Origin: Chara braunii
Lineage: Eukaryota > Streptophyta > Charophyceae > Charales > Characeae
DNA: 27,365 nucleotides
Direction of reading: 5' to 3'
Assembly (NCBI GenBank): GCA_003427395.1
Contig: BFEA01000491.1
Span: 118,641-146,005, forward strand
In this document: piece after piece, positions 1 through 8,087 of the stretch
Numbering within the stretch: the first letter of the stretch is position 1
How the letters are laid out: each line of letters starts with the position of its first letter
Notes under the pieces: model-generated
Seen by the model: the letters and a program-made list of their open reading frames with translations, nothing else
What the model was told of the DNA's origin: nothing
Databases searched by the model: none
Program-made: the position numbers and the translations under genes

Positions 1-90
1 CGTGTCAGCGCAGGGGGCATTTGCTAACTTACCCTTCTCTTTCTCTGTATCGTTCCAATCCTTTTAACGGCTGTGATGTCACGAAGGGGA
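1..90 (-). pseudogene. U6: Degenerate U6 snRNA copy (truncated by window edge)
   Basis: Read on the minus strand, the segment keeps the core U6 landmarks: TTGGAACGATACAGAGA (5' splice-site-pairing ACAGAGA box), then TTAGCA with the AGC triad, then CCCCTGCGC and TGACACG running off the window start. The 5' stem region (CCTTCGTGACATC) resembles plant/algal U6 but is imperfect. About 13 extra nucleotides (AGAGAAGGGTAAG) lie between the ACAGAGA box and the AGC triad, a spacing that is fixed in functional U6. Several bases of the internal stem-loop region (GCGCAAGGATGA) are missing. I call it a pseudogene; a U6 gene with a tiny intron is the less likely alternative. The 3' end cannot be seen. Confidence 0.75.
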
Positions 91-348
91 CCATTCCGAT
101 TCATTTTGGATGAGTTCATTCGAGATTGTTCATCCACCCCCACGTGTATGGCGTGATCAGGCACGGTGACGTCATCGTAAATGATTCTTCACCATCACTG
201 TAATTTGTAGGCAAGAGGAGTGGAGAAGAAGGGGGAAACAGGAACGAAGAGAAGACTGTAAAAGGGGAAAAAAATTCAAAAAAATCAGTAAATCGGGAGT
301 GTGTCTTTCCGGTCTGAACATGACGAGCTTCCATAATTGTTGATTAGT

Positions 349-382
<34 letters not shown>

Positions 383-390
383 ACAAATCG
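91..390. other. No gene; A/T-rich spacer with poly-A tract
   Basis: I see no gene here. Positions 349-379 are an uninterrupted poly-A run that abuts the large inverted repeat starting at 391. The one open frame on the minus strand is Phe/Ser/Pro-rich and has no recognisable domain. Confidence 0.6.
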
Positions 391-793
391 GTCCCCACCT
401 CACATAGGGCATCATAACTGTGCTGTGTCTCACATAATTTACCTTAAAGTTTCACAAAATTAATGGATGAGCCTACTGCAGTGCTCAAGGCAAATCTGAG
501 AACGAACCAACCGGCCTAGCTCAGTCCGTACAGCCACGGCTCGAGCTCGAATCCAGAGATACTACCAGATGAACAGAATGAAGTCTTTTTTTTTTTTTTT
601 TTCTGTTCATCTGGTAGTATCTCTGGATTCGAGCTCGAGCTGTGGCTGTACCGACTGAGCTAGGCCGGTTGGTTCTTTCTCAGATTTGCCTTGAGCACTG
701 CCGTAGGCTCATCCATTAATTTTGTGAAAGGTAAATTATATGAGACACAGCAAAGTTATGATGCCCTATCCTTGACCACTGTGAGGTGGGGAC
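391..793. repeat. Large inverted repeat of two tRNA-derived SINE-like units
   Basis: Two arms of about 190 bp are near-perfect reverse complements around a short poly-T centre (about 585-602). The outer ends read GTCCCCACCTCACA and its complement. Each arm holds a tRNA-like pol III promoter: an A box (TAGCTCAGTCGG in the right arm read in reverse, one mismatch in the left arm) followed about 25 bases later by a B-box-like GCTCGAATCC. This fits a tRNA-derived SINE present as a head-to-head pair, or a duplicated/foldback unit. The arms differ at only a few scattered positions, so the pairing is either recent or maintained by conversion. Confidence 0.75.
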
Positions 794-799
794 TTCATT

Positions 800-845
800 C
801 TTTTTCTTTTTCTTTTTCTTTTTCTTTTTCTTTTTCTTTTTCTTT
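800..845. repeat. (TTTTTC)n microsatellite
   Basis: Tandem array of a TTTTTC unit directly after the right arm of the large inverted repeat; it may derive from a T-rich retroposon tail. Confidence 0.9.
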
Positions 846-1228
846 TGTTCTTTAAAACTACACTACATTCTTCTCTTAAATTATTGTTTCTTAAAGAATT
901 TGAAAGATGATGAAAGATTTGAGAGAAGAATATAGCTTAGTTTTTTAATAGAATGAAAAAAAAAAAAAAAGTTTTTTTTCGGTCTTCTTCTTTTTTTTTT
1001 TCCCTATCTCAAGGTCGTCACCTGTATGAGGGAAAAAAAAAAAAAGAAAAAAAAAAAGAGAAAGCTCAATCATGATGCCGATACACCAGTCAGAGCGTAC
1101 TCACATTAGGTTCACATGTTATATTATAATAATGGGATGCTGAGCAGCTGAAGTCGATTTTTTATTTTTATTTTTTTTTATTATTATTATTACTTTTTAT
1201 TTTTTTTAAACGTTGGACTCTGTCTCCA
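846..1228. other. A/T-rich spacer with short homopolymers
   Basis: No gene recognised. The segment has several poly-A and poly-T blocks (954-995, 1032-1058) and a TTATTATTA-rich stretch (1157-1208). Nothing here has the codon structure of a gene. Confidence 0.6.
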
Positions 1229-1396
1229 GGGTCGAGGTCCCACTAGCAAAGAGGATCGGATGGAATGCCTGAATCTGGATGTGTTTTATGCAGAGATGCA
1301 GAAAAGCAGTTCAATCTCGATTTCCTGCACCTGTTCACAAACACGTCCAGATGCAGGCATTCGATCCGATCCTCTTTGCTAGTGGGACCACGCCCC
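1229..1396. mobile_element. Hairpin MITE, GGTCCCACTAGC family, copy 1
   Basis: A 168-bp element whose two halves are nearly complementary over most of their length. The left end reads GGTCCCACTAGCAAAGAGGA, and the right end is its complement ending GTGGGACCACGCCCC. The inner halves share CTGAATCTGGATGTGTTT and AAACACGTCCAGATGCAG. It contains no open frame of note. Two more copies occur at 2016-2183 and 7321-7476, which makes this a real repeat family. I could not define a target-site duplication. Confidence 0.85.
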
Positions 1397-2015
1397 AGCA
1401 GGTGAAGCTCCCCACTGCTGGGAAGAAAAAGGAGCCGTTAGTCCCGGAAAAAAAAAAACAAAAAAAAACGGAGCCGTAGACTGCAACACTTCAATCCACC
1501 ATAGGCACCGAAGGACTGCCCAATGACGTTCCTCGAAAAAAAATAATAAAAAAACTCTCAAAAGAAAAAAAGAAGAGGACTTTCCTGGATGCATCTGACG
1601 CAGACTGAGTCTGACTGACGGGAATTACAGCCGGCCCTGCGTGCATCTGGTGGTAATTGTGCCCAGAAATATCAACTGCACCTTGAGTCTTTTTTTTTTT
1701 TTTTTTCCCCTCTATTTATGTGACCAATCCTTGCAGGCGCAGCAGGGGCCAGTCTAAGAGTTGTGCTCCACCCAACAAGGGGGGTAGTTGCGTCTCTCCG
1801 TCTCTTTTGTGAACGGGAATTATCTGAGGGAGAATGAGGCTGCTGCAAAATCAGGCCAGGCCTGAATGTCTTTGAATGATAGGTCAGGAAAGCCAGCATA
1901 ACAGGTGAAGCAGGAATACCCCCTTTTTTTTTTTTTTTTTTTTCAAGTTACATACCCTGGTTTTTGAAAGGGTAGTCTCTGCTGCCTCAAGAACAGTTTT
2001 GATGCTGAGTCTTCT
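1397..2015. other. No gene; spacer with homopolymers and a short hairpin
   Basis: Just right of the MITE lies a small inverted repeat (CCCAGCAG...CTGCTGGG, 1394-1421). Poly-A and poly-T tracts sit at 1448-1468, 1540-1575, 1690-1706 and 1924-1943. Open frames in this stretch are short and cross these tracts. I recognise no gene. Confidence 0.6.
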
Positions 2016-2183
2016 GGGCCGTGGTCCCACTAGCGAAGGGGATAGGATAGAAATCCTGAATCTGGCTATGTTTTATGCAGAGATACAGAAGAGCAGTTCT
2101 ATCTCGATTTCCTGCTCCTGTCCTCAAACACGTCCAGATTCAGGCATTCAATCCGATGCTCTTTGCTAATGGGACCACGGCCC
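2016..2183. mobile_element. Hairpin MITE, GGTCCCACTAGC family, copy 2
   Basis: This is the same family and length as copy 1. The terminal inverted repeat is clearest here: GGGCCGTGGTCCCACTAGC at the left and its complement, ending GGGACCACGGCCC, at the right. The internal sequence (TTTTATGCAGAGAT...CAGTTC) aligns base for base with copy 1. The flanks (TCT and TGC) do not give a matching duplication. Confidence 0.85.
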
Positions 2184-2515
2184 TGCGGTTGTAAAACTTG
2201 CATGTAATAAGGGGGAAAAAAACATTTTTATTGATTTCTTTTAAATTCTTTATAAGATATTGTATTATATAAAGAGAAACAAACGAATCAAAACAAGCAT
2301 CAATAAACAATACAGATATTCGGAAACAAAAAATACATTTTTGTTTTTAATTTCTTTATAAATTATAAGATATTGTATTATAAAGAGAAACAAACGAATC
2401 AAATCTTGCAATAATCAAGAAAATAATCAAGAATGAAAAAATAATAATATTTTACAAAATGAGTATTAAAAAAGGAAGCGAAAAAAGAATGTAATTCCGA
2501 ATAAGGCGAGGGAGG
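2184..2515. other. A/T-rich spacer with a tandem-like duplication
   Basis: No gene recognised. A phrase of roughly 35 bp (TAAGATATTGTATTATA...AAGAGAAACAAACGAATCAA) occurs twice, at about 2251-2290 and 2366-2403, with intervening AT-rich sequence. This looks like a local duplication. Confidence 0.6.
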
Positions 2516-2726
2516 AGGAGGCTGGACCCTATTTCCAGCAGGTGCTGCTCCCCACCAATGGCATGGAGTCATCGCAATGGGAGCCCGCTGCATGGGGATG
2601 CTTGTATCACTACACTGACCGTACTCCCGATAATTTCCCAAATTAGTTTCAGTAAGTGCGGTTCATACCTCGTAATAAAAGTTGGGACTCCGAACTTGTT
2701 GCTTTTGCAACAAACAAACAAACAAA

Positions 2727-2778
<52 letters not shown>

Positions 2779-2884
2779 AGTGCATTGGGTAGTAACATTA
2801 AGAAACAACTTCAGAGTATAGTCACGAAGAAAGCCAGAACGGAAACAAGGAAAAAAAAAAAAAAGAAAAAAAAAAAACCAAGCT

Positions 2885-2941
<57 letters not shown>

Positions 2942-2985
2942 GTAATTGGTCTGGTCTCTTCTCTGCTGGAAATCGGGTCCAGCGT
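2516..2985. repeat. Inverted SINE-like pieces flanking long poly-A and poly-T
   Basis: The phrase GCTGGAAATMGGGTCCAGC occurs in opposite orientations at about 2518-2536 (minus) and 2966-2984 (plus). Between them lie a poly-A tract of about 46 bp (2728-2774), a second A-rich block (2850-2876) and a poly-T tract of about 52 bp (2888-2940). The arrangement fits two A-tailed retroposons in opposite orientation, tails facing inward. Apparent lysine- or phenylalanine-rich open frames here are artefacts of the homopolymers. Confidence 0.5.
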
Positions 2986-3059
2986 CCCTCATACAAATCT
3001 GAAAATTCAAGCAATCATGAACCCCCAATTCTGGGTCGTGGCTAATTCTTTTAAGCCCA

Positions 3060-3697
3060 TGGCAACCACTTCAATTATAGAATTTATAGTCACTTGGAAT
3101 TCCTATGGGTAAAAGTTCAGGGTCCGGCTTTAGCCTGCTTACTATTTTCATAGTACTACGAATTCGTGTTTTCAGAATCAATGGGGACGGACGCCAACTG
3201 CGCCAAGTATGTAACAGGAATCAGGTTGGTGGATGACGTGAGCCTATTCGTTTTGGTTCAAAGAGCAGATAGTACCCATTTGAGGAAAGCAGTTCGCATT
3301 TTGGAGGAATGTCAACAAGCATACGATAAGAACCTGTCTTTTGTTCGCACAGACGATGGCAATGGAAAATGGGACTTTCTTCGGTGCGCTATCAGTTGCT
3401 CGGTACACCCACCAGTTGGCAGTTGTGAAATGCATCGACACAATTAAGAACCAGCCGACTATGTGGGGGACCAACCCAGTCAGTATACTGTCCACAGAGG
3501 ATGACCGGTAGGTCCTTCGGACCTGTCCAATTCAAGAAGGCGTCAGTCAAAAGCCAGGTTCATAGGCTTATTGCCCACTCCTCAGATTACGGAGGGGTGG
3601 GCTCGGCGGTGATTTGTTTGAGGCGAGAGATGCGCCTGAGAGGGTACCCTAGGCATGTTTTCTTAAAAACAGTAAGAGAGGTATCGCTTGCGAATCA
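3060..3697 (+). pseudogene. Broken Penelope-like reverse transcriptase fragment
   Basis: This decayed piece covers the C-terminal half of a reverse transcriptase. Motif B (GIPMGK) is encoded at 3096-3113. A frameshift and an in-frame TAG then precede a readable palm block. The catalytic box is intact there (RLVDDVSLFV, VDD at 3229-3237), followed by the AYDKNLSFVR and WDFL strands that follow the active site in this family. After another frameshift, the thumb domain reads from about 3528 (KKASVKSQVHRL, then LRREMRLRGYPRHVF near 3640). The same blocks occur in the same order in the decayed element at 14873-21008, but the two are diverged copies. Fingers and motif A are absent. The similarity ends where the inverted-repeat element at 3699 begins. 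Family placement is inferred from motif B, the VDD box and the GYP-type thumb. Confidence 0.75.
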
Positions 3698-3698
3698 A

Positions 3699-4263
3699 GG
3701 GGTCTGGTCCCACCTGCGTTGTTCAGTTAACTCAGCGTCAGGTTTTCGACGAGGAGTGACAACGTTCGACAGGACGTGGCCGTGCACAGGGCTGAGATCC
3801 GATGGTCTGAATTTTTTGAGAAGGGGGATGTTCCTTGGGCTGATTTCAATGTTTTTTTAATTTGTATAACGACTTCGTACCGAGTCCCGCATTGGACGAA
3901 AGGCCGCATGGGCAACCGCCACGGAGTTGAGAAAGCTACCCTCCACGGTCGAGGGTAGATATCTCAACGTGCTGAATGTATGATTTAGCATTTTAGGTAC
4001 ATAATTTTTCACTCCCCGTTTGTCGGGGAGTGTGTCAGTCGCTTTGCGAGGGGAAAAAAAAACGTAACGGCCATGCGTGTCAGTCACTTTGTCGGTGTAT
4101 TTTTCCTATTTTGTTTTTTGGAGCGAGACCCATATAATAACATCGCGTTGCACGTGGTGCTGAATCCGGTAAGATTCAGCGTCCTGCGTTAGAAGCGAGG
4201 GTGAACCCCGCATCACACCGTTGAGGAATCTAAACTCAACGGCCGCAGGTGGGACCAGACCCC
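3699..4263. mobile_element. Terminal-inverted-repeat element with internal hairpins
   Basis: The ends read GGGGTCTGGTCCCACCTGCG and its exact complement, giving a 20-bp perfect terminal inverted repeat around 565 bp. The interior has no credible gene but holds a row of perfect short hairpins: CACTCCCCG/CGGGGAGTG (4009-4031), GCTGAATC/GATTCAGC (4160-4181) and CCGTTGAG/CTCAACGG (4218-4242). Flanking triplets do not match, so I cannot show a target duplication. It abuts the RT fragment on the left and the U2 copy on the right. Confidence 0.6.
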
Positions 4264-4319
4264 TGGACGGATGGGCCTATTTATTTTTATTCTTATTTTT
4301 TTTAATTATTATTTTTTTT

Positions 4320-4408
4320 GTGTGCGGTCCGATGGACCACGGATCAGATATTAAACTGATCAGAACAGATACTACACTTGATCTTAGCCAAAAGGCCGAG
4401 AAAGGTAT
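4320..4408 (-). pseudogene. U2: U2 snRNA copy, 3'-truncated with A-rich tail
   Basis: On the minus strand, starting at 4408, the sequence ATACCTTTCTCGGCCTTTTG continues as GGCTAAGATCAAGTGTAGTA and TCTGTTC. This is the diagnostic 5' domain of U2, with the branchpoint-pairing GTAGTA intact. Stem-loop IIa (ATCAGTTTAATATCTGAT, one change) and a IIb-like hairpin (GTCC ATC GGAC) follow. After about 90 nt the U2 match stops and an A-rich stretch takes over (AAAAAAAATAATAATT and on, about 4266-4318). The U-rich Sm site and stem-loops III and IV that a working U2 needs are not recognisable. This fits a retrotransposed, 3'-truncated U2 with a decaying poly-A tail. The 5' start (ATACC) matches the plant/algal type. 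Confidence 0.85.
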
Positions 4409-4426
4409 CCGAGCGAAATTTTTGAA

Positions 4427-4985
4427 GTAGGCCTGCACGAGCCACGTCAGAGGCACACTCTTGGCAGGCGAATCCGGAGAATTCCCTCCTGAATCCGCTA
4501 CCCCTTAGAGAATGTCTGACCCCATCCCTCTTCCCATTTCCCGCTCCTCTTGTTTTTTCTGTTCCCCCACTCCTGTGTTCTTTCTTCCTTTCCCCGCTCG
4601 TTTTTTTTTTGTTTTTTTTTTCCCTTTTCTTTTTTGTTTCTCCTCGGTTATTACTATTATTTTTTCTGTTTTTCTGTTTTTTCCTGTTTTTCTCCTCTTT
4701 TCTGCTGTTTTTCCATTTTTTCCGTCTCCTCCCAGCTTTGTGTGTCCCTCTTTCGTTCCTCTTTCATCGTTCTTTCCCTTCCCCTCTGAGCTCATATTCC
4801 TTCTGTTTCGTAAGTCCACCTGCGATTTCCCTTTCTTCCCGCTTCTCTTCTTTCCCGGCTTTGATTCTCCTTTCTGTGTTTTGTTCTTTTCTTCCTTTGT
4901 CTTTTCCCAACTCTCTATGGTTCCCCTAACCTCTAATGGCACATATCCACCCGGTCTGTGAAGGTCGCTTACTAGTCCTATACTC
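4427..4985. other. C/T-rich spacer, no gene
   Basis: About 4510-4920 is pyrimidine-rich on the plus strand (TTTTTTCC and CTTCC mixtures). This gives Phe/Ser/Pro-rich frames on one strand and a Lys/Glu/Arg-rich frame on the other. The composition explains these frames, and no domain is visible. Confidence 0.65.
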
Positions 4986-4988
4986 CAT

Positions 4989-5414
4989 CGGCCTCGCTGC
5001 ACTACTCTAGACTCCCGAAATATTTCGAGAGTTCGGCTAGCGTTGTCAGAGAGGCGAGACTCTCCAAATACCCGCCTTCGCTGCACTTACTCTATAACCT
5101 ATTACACTAGGTGAACTCTCGAAACCCTGGGCGTCGTCCTACTCTACAGAAGAGCTGCACCACTGTGCTACGGGACAAAGTCTGGCCCCCGGGACAGGAG
5201 GTCCACTCTCGAAAAACCAGCCTGTCGGCGGGCAACTCCTGAGGAGTCGAGGACACTTGCAAATTCCATTTCTGCAATAGACGTTTCGAGAGTTGCGTTA
5301 TAGTGTGGCTTCTGACAGCTCTCGATCGGGTTTCGAGAGTTTCCCGATCTAGAGTAAGTGCCGCGATGACCCACTCTCCAAAATTTGAGAGTCTATAGTA
5401 GTGCAGAGAGGCCC
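4989..5414. mobile_element. GGGCCTCGC-superfamily transposon, 426-bp member
   Basis: The ends read CGGCCTCGCTGCACTACTCT at the left and the complement, ending GTAGTGCAGAGAGGCCC, at the right. They are flanked by CAT on both sides (4986-4988, 5415-5417), a 3-bp target-site duplication. Internal copies of the end motif lie at 5078 (TCGCTGCACTTAC, 84 bp from the outer copy) and 5358-5366 (43 bp from the right outer copy). TGTCAG sits at 5044-5049 in the long spacer. The word CTCGAAA/TTTCGAG recurs throughout in both orientations. There is no coding capacity, so it is non-autonomous. Confidence 0.85.
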
Positions 5415-5828
5415 CATATCTTGACCACAAGCTAACTGACAGGCTACTAGTGACTTGGAAGCATCACCCTATTCTCTGCGAGCGATTTCCTGACTCCCAT
5501 CCCGGTTACGCGGCTAGCCGCAAGGCAGATCTGACGTGAGGAAAACGTGTTAGGAAAACAAAAGATGATACACGGTTGGTGTGGCGTGTAATCCTTCAAC
5601 TCGGACCTGCTTCTGAAGAAAGCTCCGAGACCTGCTTTCCATCTGAGCTATCTACTACTGTCTGACGATCGCATTCCCGCCTGGTACCTTTTCCCGCCCT
5701 GATATCCCTTCTCTCTACGCTTCCTCCACTCTCTACGCGAACGGCAACGAAGGAATACGGTCCCGAATCCCGAAGTTACTACCTAGTATTTATACTATAG
5801 CTGTGTAGCTACGAGTAGGTGCTTTCGT
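5415..5828. other. No gene; spacer upstream of the ribozyme-like motif
   Basis: No protein gene or RNA gene is recognised. The segment lacks the homopolymers of its neighbours and has moderate GC. It may belong to the unit carrying the hammerhead-like motif at 5829-5879, but I could not find a second copy or element ends. Confidence 0.45.
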
Positions 5829-5879
5829 ATCCCCTGATGATGGCTTCATGCTGGCGATGAGGCGGAAACCGGTCGGGAT
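5829..5879 (+). ncRNA. Hammerhead-ribozyme-like motif
   Basis: All three conserved core segments occur in order: CTGATGA (5834-5840), GAAA (5865-5868) and GTC (5872-5874). Helix I is a perfect 5-bp pair, ATCCC (5829-5833) with GGGAT (5875-5879). Helix II pairs GCTTCAT (5843-5849) with ATGAGGC (5857-5863) around a 7-nt loop, with one unpaired base at its foot. Helix III is the minimal palindrome ACCGGT (5868-5873). It has no room for a loop, so it could form only between two molecules or two tandem copies. Short helix III and dimeric action are known for the type I hammerheads of retrozymes and Penelope-like elements. Activity is not shown. Confidence 0.6.
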
Positions 5880-5938
5880 GATCGCCAGAAGGCCTTCCTG
5901 TTGTTTCTTTTAACGAAGGCGTGTTGTTTTAGCGCTTA

Positions 5939-6339
5939 GAGGCTCGCCACACAGGCTGTCGAAAACCAGGTTTTCAAAAAGTTTGCATCGCCACACAGAC
6001 TTTCGAAGAATTGCGGCTCAAAAAACTTTCCACAGGTGTCAGAATGGTCCTTTCGACAGCCGCCCTCCAGCAACCGTTTCCACCAGCCTGCAGGTGACAG
6101 AAATTCGACAGTGGCCCGCCGACCTTTCAAAAATTGCGTTCACATTTGCATTGTCAGGTTCGAATTCGCGTTGTCAAGGACTGTTCCGTGACACCCGTCC
6201 GCCTGGCCATGACCAAAAACCTTGCCCCTCTACAGGCTATGTGGCGAGGAGGGGGAAAACTGTCTACCGCCCAACTGTCGAAAATTTTCTGACACATGTC
6301 AAAATTTTTCGACATCCGGCGGCCTGTGTGGCGAGCCTC
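5939..6339. mobile_element. GGGCCTCGC-superfamily transposon, TGTCGAAA-word member
   Basis: The terminal inverted repeat is GAGGCTCGCCACACAGGC, perfect on both ends, and the flanks are TTA on each side (5936-5938, 6340-6342). Internal copies of TCGCCACA lie at 5988 (44 bp from the left outer copy) and, reversed, at 6240-6247 (87 bp from the right outer copy). CTGACA at 6289-6294 lies in the long spacer. The word TGTCGAAA is repeated many times. It carries no transposase. A related fragment in the opposite orientation lies at 21301-21620. Confidence 0.88.
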
Positions 6340-6380
6340 TTACTCGGGTCCTTTCTTTCCTCGACTCTGCTTTTTGCCCC

Positions 6381-6383
<3 letters not shown>

Positions 6384-6443
<60 letters not shown>
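6384..6443. repeat. (CT)n microsatellite
   Basis: About 60 bp of uninterrupted CT dinucleotides. Serine/leucine and arginine/glutamate repeat frames here are artefacts. Confidence 0.95.
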
Positions 6444-6445
<2 letters not shown>

Positions 6446-6562
6446 CTTTTTTCTTTTTTTCTCTCCCCCTACTGCTCTGAGCTCTCACCTCCCTCCTCAT
6501 GCTCTCTCTCCCTCTTCCCCCACCTATTTGTGTCCTCTCTTCGGGTGATTTCATTGGTCATG

Positions 6563-6657
6563 GGGACTCGCTGCACTACTCTCGAAATGTGCAAAACGAG
6601 AGTGAATCTTCAGGTAGAGTATTGAAAGATACAGCGCTATGTAGTGCAGCGAGGCCC
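6563..6657. mobile_element. Short GGGCCTCGCTGCACTAC MITE, 95 bp
   Basis: The left end is GGGACTCGCTGCACTACTCT and the right end GTAGTGCAGCGAGGCCC, flanked by ATG on both sides (6560-6562, 6658-6660). It shares the internal phrase ATGTGCAAAACGAGAGTGAA with the 122-bp element at 12083-12204, so both are copies of one short family. It lacks the internal end-motif copies seen in longer relatives. Confidence 0.88.
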
Positions 6658-6660
6658 ATG

Positions 6661-7060
6661 GTTTTGTTTTTTGATGCTGCATGAGACATTCGTCGAAGGT
6701 AGGTCTGACACCTAGGCACGATCTTTGCGTTGATTGCCACGGTCAGTCACCGGGTTCTCTCCCTGTTGCAGCAGGACCATCGTGCTTTGCATGTTGCTCT
6801 CTGCATTCGACCAATTCAATTACGTGTCGAATCTGGACAGGACGGCCTTTCAGACCCTTTTTTTTTTTTTTTTTTTGTCATTATAATATTTTGCGAGGTA
6901 CTTCTAGTCTGCGACTCTGCGCTTACTGTTAAAAAAAATAATAAAAAAAAAATAAATAAATAAATAAAACAAAGGGTGACGTCGTGACGGCCTGGAGATA
7001 TAATCATCATCGAACGGACCGGCCCTAGGTAGGTAATACAGAATTGCATTGTTTTACTAA
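6661..7060. other. No gene; spacer with poly-T and AAAT repeats
   Basis: Poly-T lies at 6859-6876 and AATA/AAAT repeats at 6931-6968. I see no gene. Confidence 0.55.
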
Positions 7061-7130
7061 TCTGTTTCCAGTGGAGTTCGAACTCAGCACCTGGTCTGTA
7101 TTTCATCAACAGTTCAGTTCAGTTCAGTGT
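7060..7130 (-). repeat. tRNA-like SINE remnant (B-box region) with (GTTCA)n
   Basis: Read on the minus strand, GAGTTCGAACTCC (about 7073-7086) is a consensus B box, preceded by sequence related to the SINE at 21119-21275 (AACTGTTGATG...CAGACC). A short GTTCA tandem (about 7106-7125) follows on the plus strand. I do not see the A-box half. Confidence 0.5.
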
Positions 7131-7320
7131 AGGGGTGTTTTACCATCTGCAGTGAGGTAGTAGGCCAGTTGGTTGGTACTAGTACTGTTTTTCTATTCGT
7201 CAATTTCTTTTCTTTTTTTCCTTTTTTTTTTTGCTTTCCGATTGAGAAAGCAGTCTGGCTCCTTCTCGGATCTTTCCGTGGAGAGAACTTCAAGGTGTTT
7301 GTGCTCCTTTGCAGGGGCAA

Positions 7321-7476
7321 GGTCCCACTAGCAAAGAGGATAGGATCGAGCTCCTGAATCTGGATGTGTTTGTGGAAAGGTGCACAATGTCCAGATTGAA
7401 CTGCTTTTCTGCATGTCTGCTTAAAACACGTCCAGATTCAGGATATATATCCAGTCCCCTTTGCTAGTGGGACCTT
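7321..7476. mobile_element. Hairpin MITE, GGTCCCACTAGC family, copy 3
   Basis: The ends are GGTCCCACTAGCAAAGAGGA and the complement ending TTTGCTAGTGGGACC. The internal arms CTGAATCTGGATGTGTTT and AAACACGTCCAGATTCAG pair with each other, as in copies 1 and 2. The central 60 bp differ from the other copies, partly by inversion of the TCTGCAT/ATGCAGA segment. It is clearly the same family but more diverged. Confidence 0.85.
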
Positions 7477-7556
7477 CGAGGAATTCCCCGACGGCGCAGC
7501 ACGCGATCCCAGAGAACAGAGGAGAACTCCGACTTCCAATGATTGTAGGGAATTCC

Positions 7557-7680
7557 GGCCTCGCCGCACCACTCTTGAAACGGGGAAATATTTCGAGAGC
7601 TGTCAGACATTCTCAAGAGTTGGGTTTTCAAGAGTTTTCGGCCCCTCGCAACACAGCACAGCACTCTCGAAAGGGGGATC
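7557..7680. mobile_element. Partial GGGCCTCGC-superfamily element (left end)
   Basis: The left end CGGCCTCGCCGCACCACTCT is followed by GAAATATTTCGAGAG, shared with the element at 4989. TGTCAG lies at 7601-7606, and a second end-motif copy (CCTCGCAACACAGC) begins 85 bp after the first. This is the long-spacer end of the shared plan. I cannot find the matching right end, so the element is truncated or diverged. Confidence 0.65.
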
Positions 7681-8087
7681 ATGGTGTTGGACAGAGGATG
7701 GGGTTCGAGGGGGGTAGGGGGAGGTGCAAGTGACTGGCCAAAGATGCTGGGCACTAGCATCACCGTTTTCCCCCGGTGGCAATGCCTGATCACGCTGCAT
7801 CATCGTGATGAGGAGCTGATACAAGCCTTGCTCTCGCGCCACTGCTGTGCTGTGGTGCCAACCTACCCCGTGGGCCCGTGGGCTGGGGAGAGTTCCAGGT
7901 TTGCCTGGTTGGTGGTCCCCCCCCGTACTCTATACATAGAGTAGAGAGAGGATGAGATAGAATATATGCAGACCAAGATGGAGAGAAGAATATGATTACT
8001 TTATATACAAAAAAACAAAACAAAAAACGACAGTCATTCATCTTAAAGTTTGTTTGTTTTCCCTTCCAATGGCGTCAGGGTAATCGA

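Noticed and set aside
2656-3045. 129-residue open frame
   Set aside because: It is mostly poly-Lys and poly-Phe from poly-A and poly-T tracts.
4505-5086. 193-residue minus-strand open frame rich in Lys, Glu and Arg
   Set aside because: It is the complement of a pyrimidine-rich tract and runs into the transposon starting at 4989; composition alone explains it.
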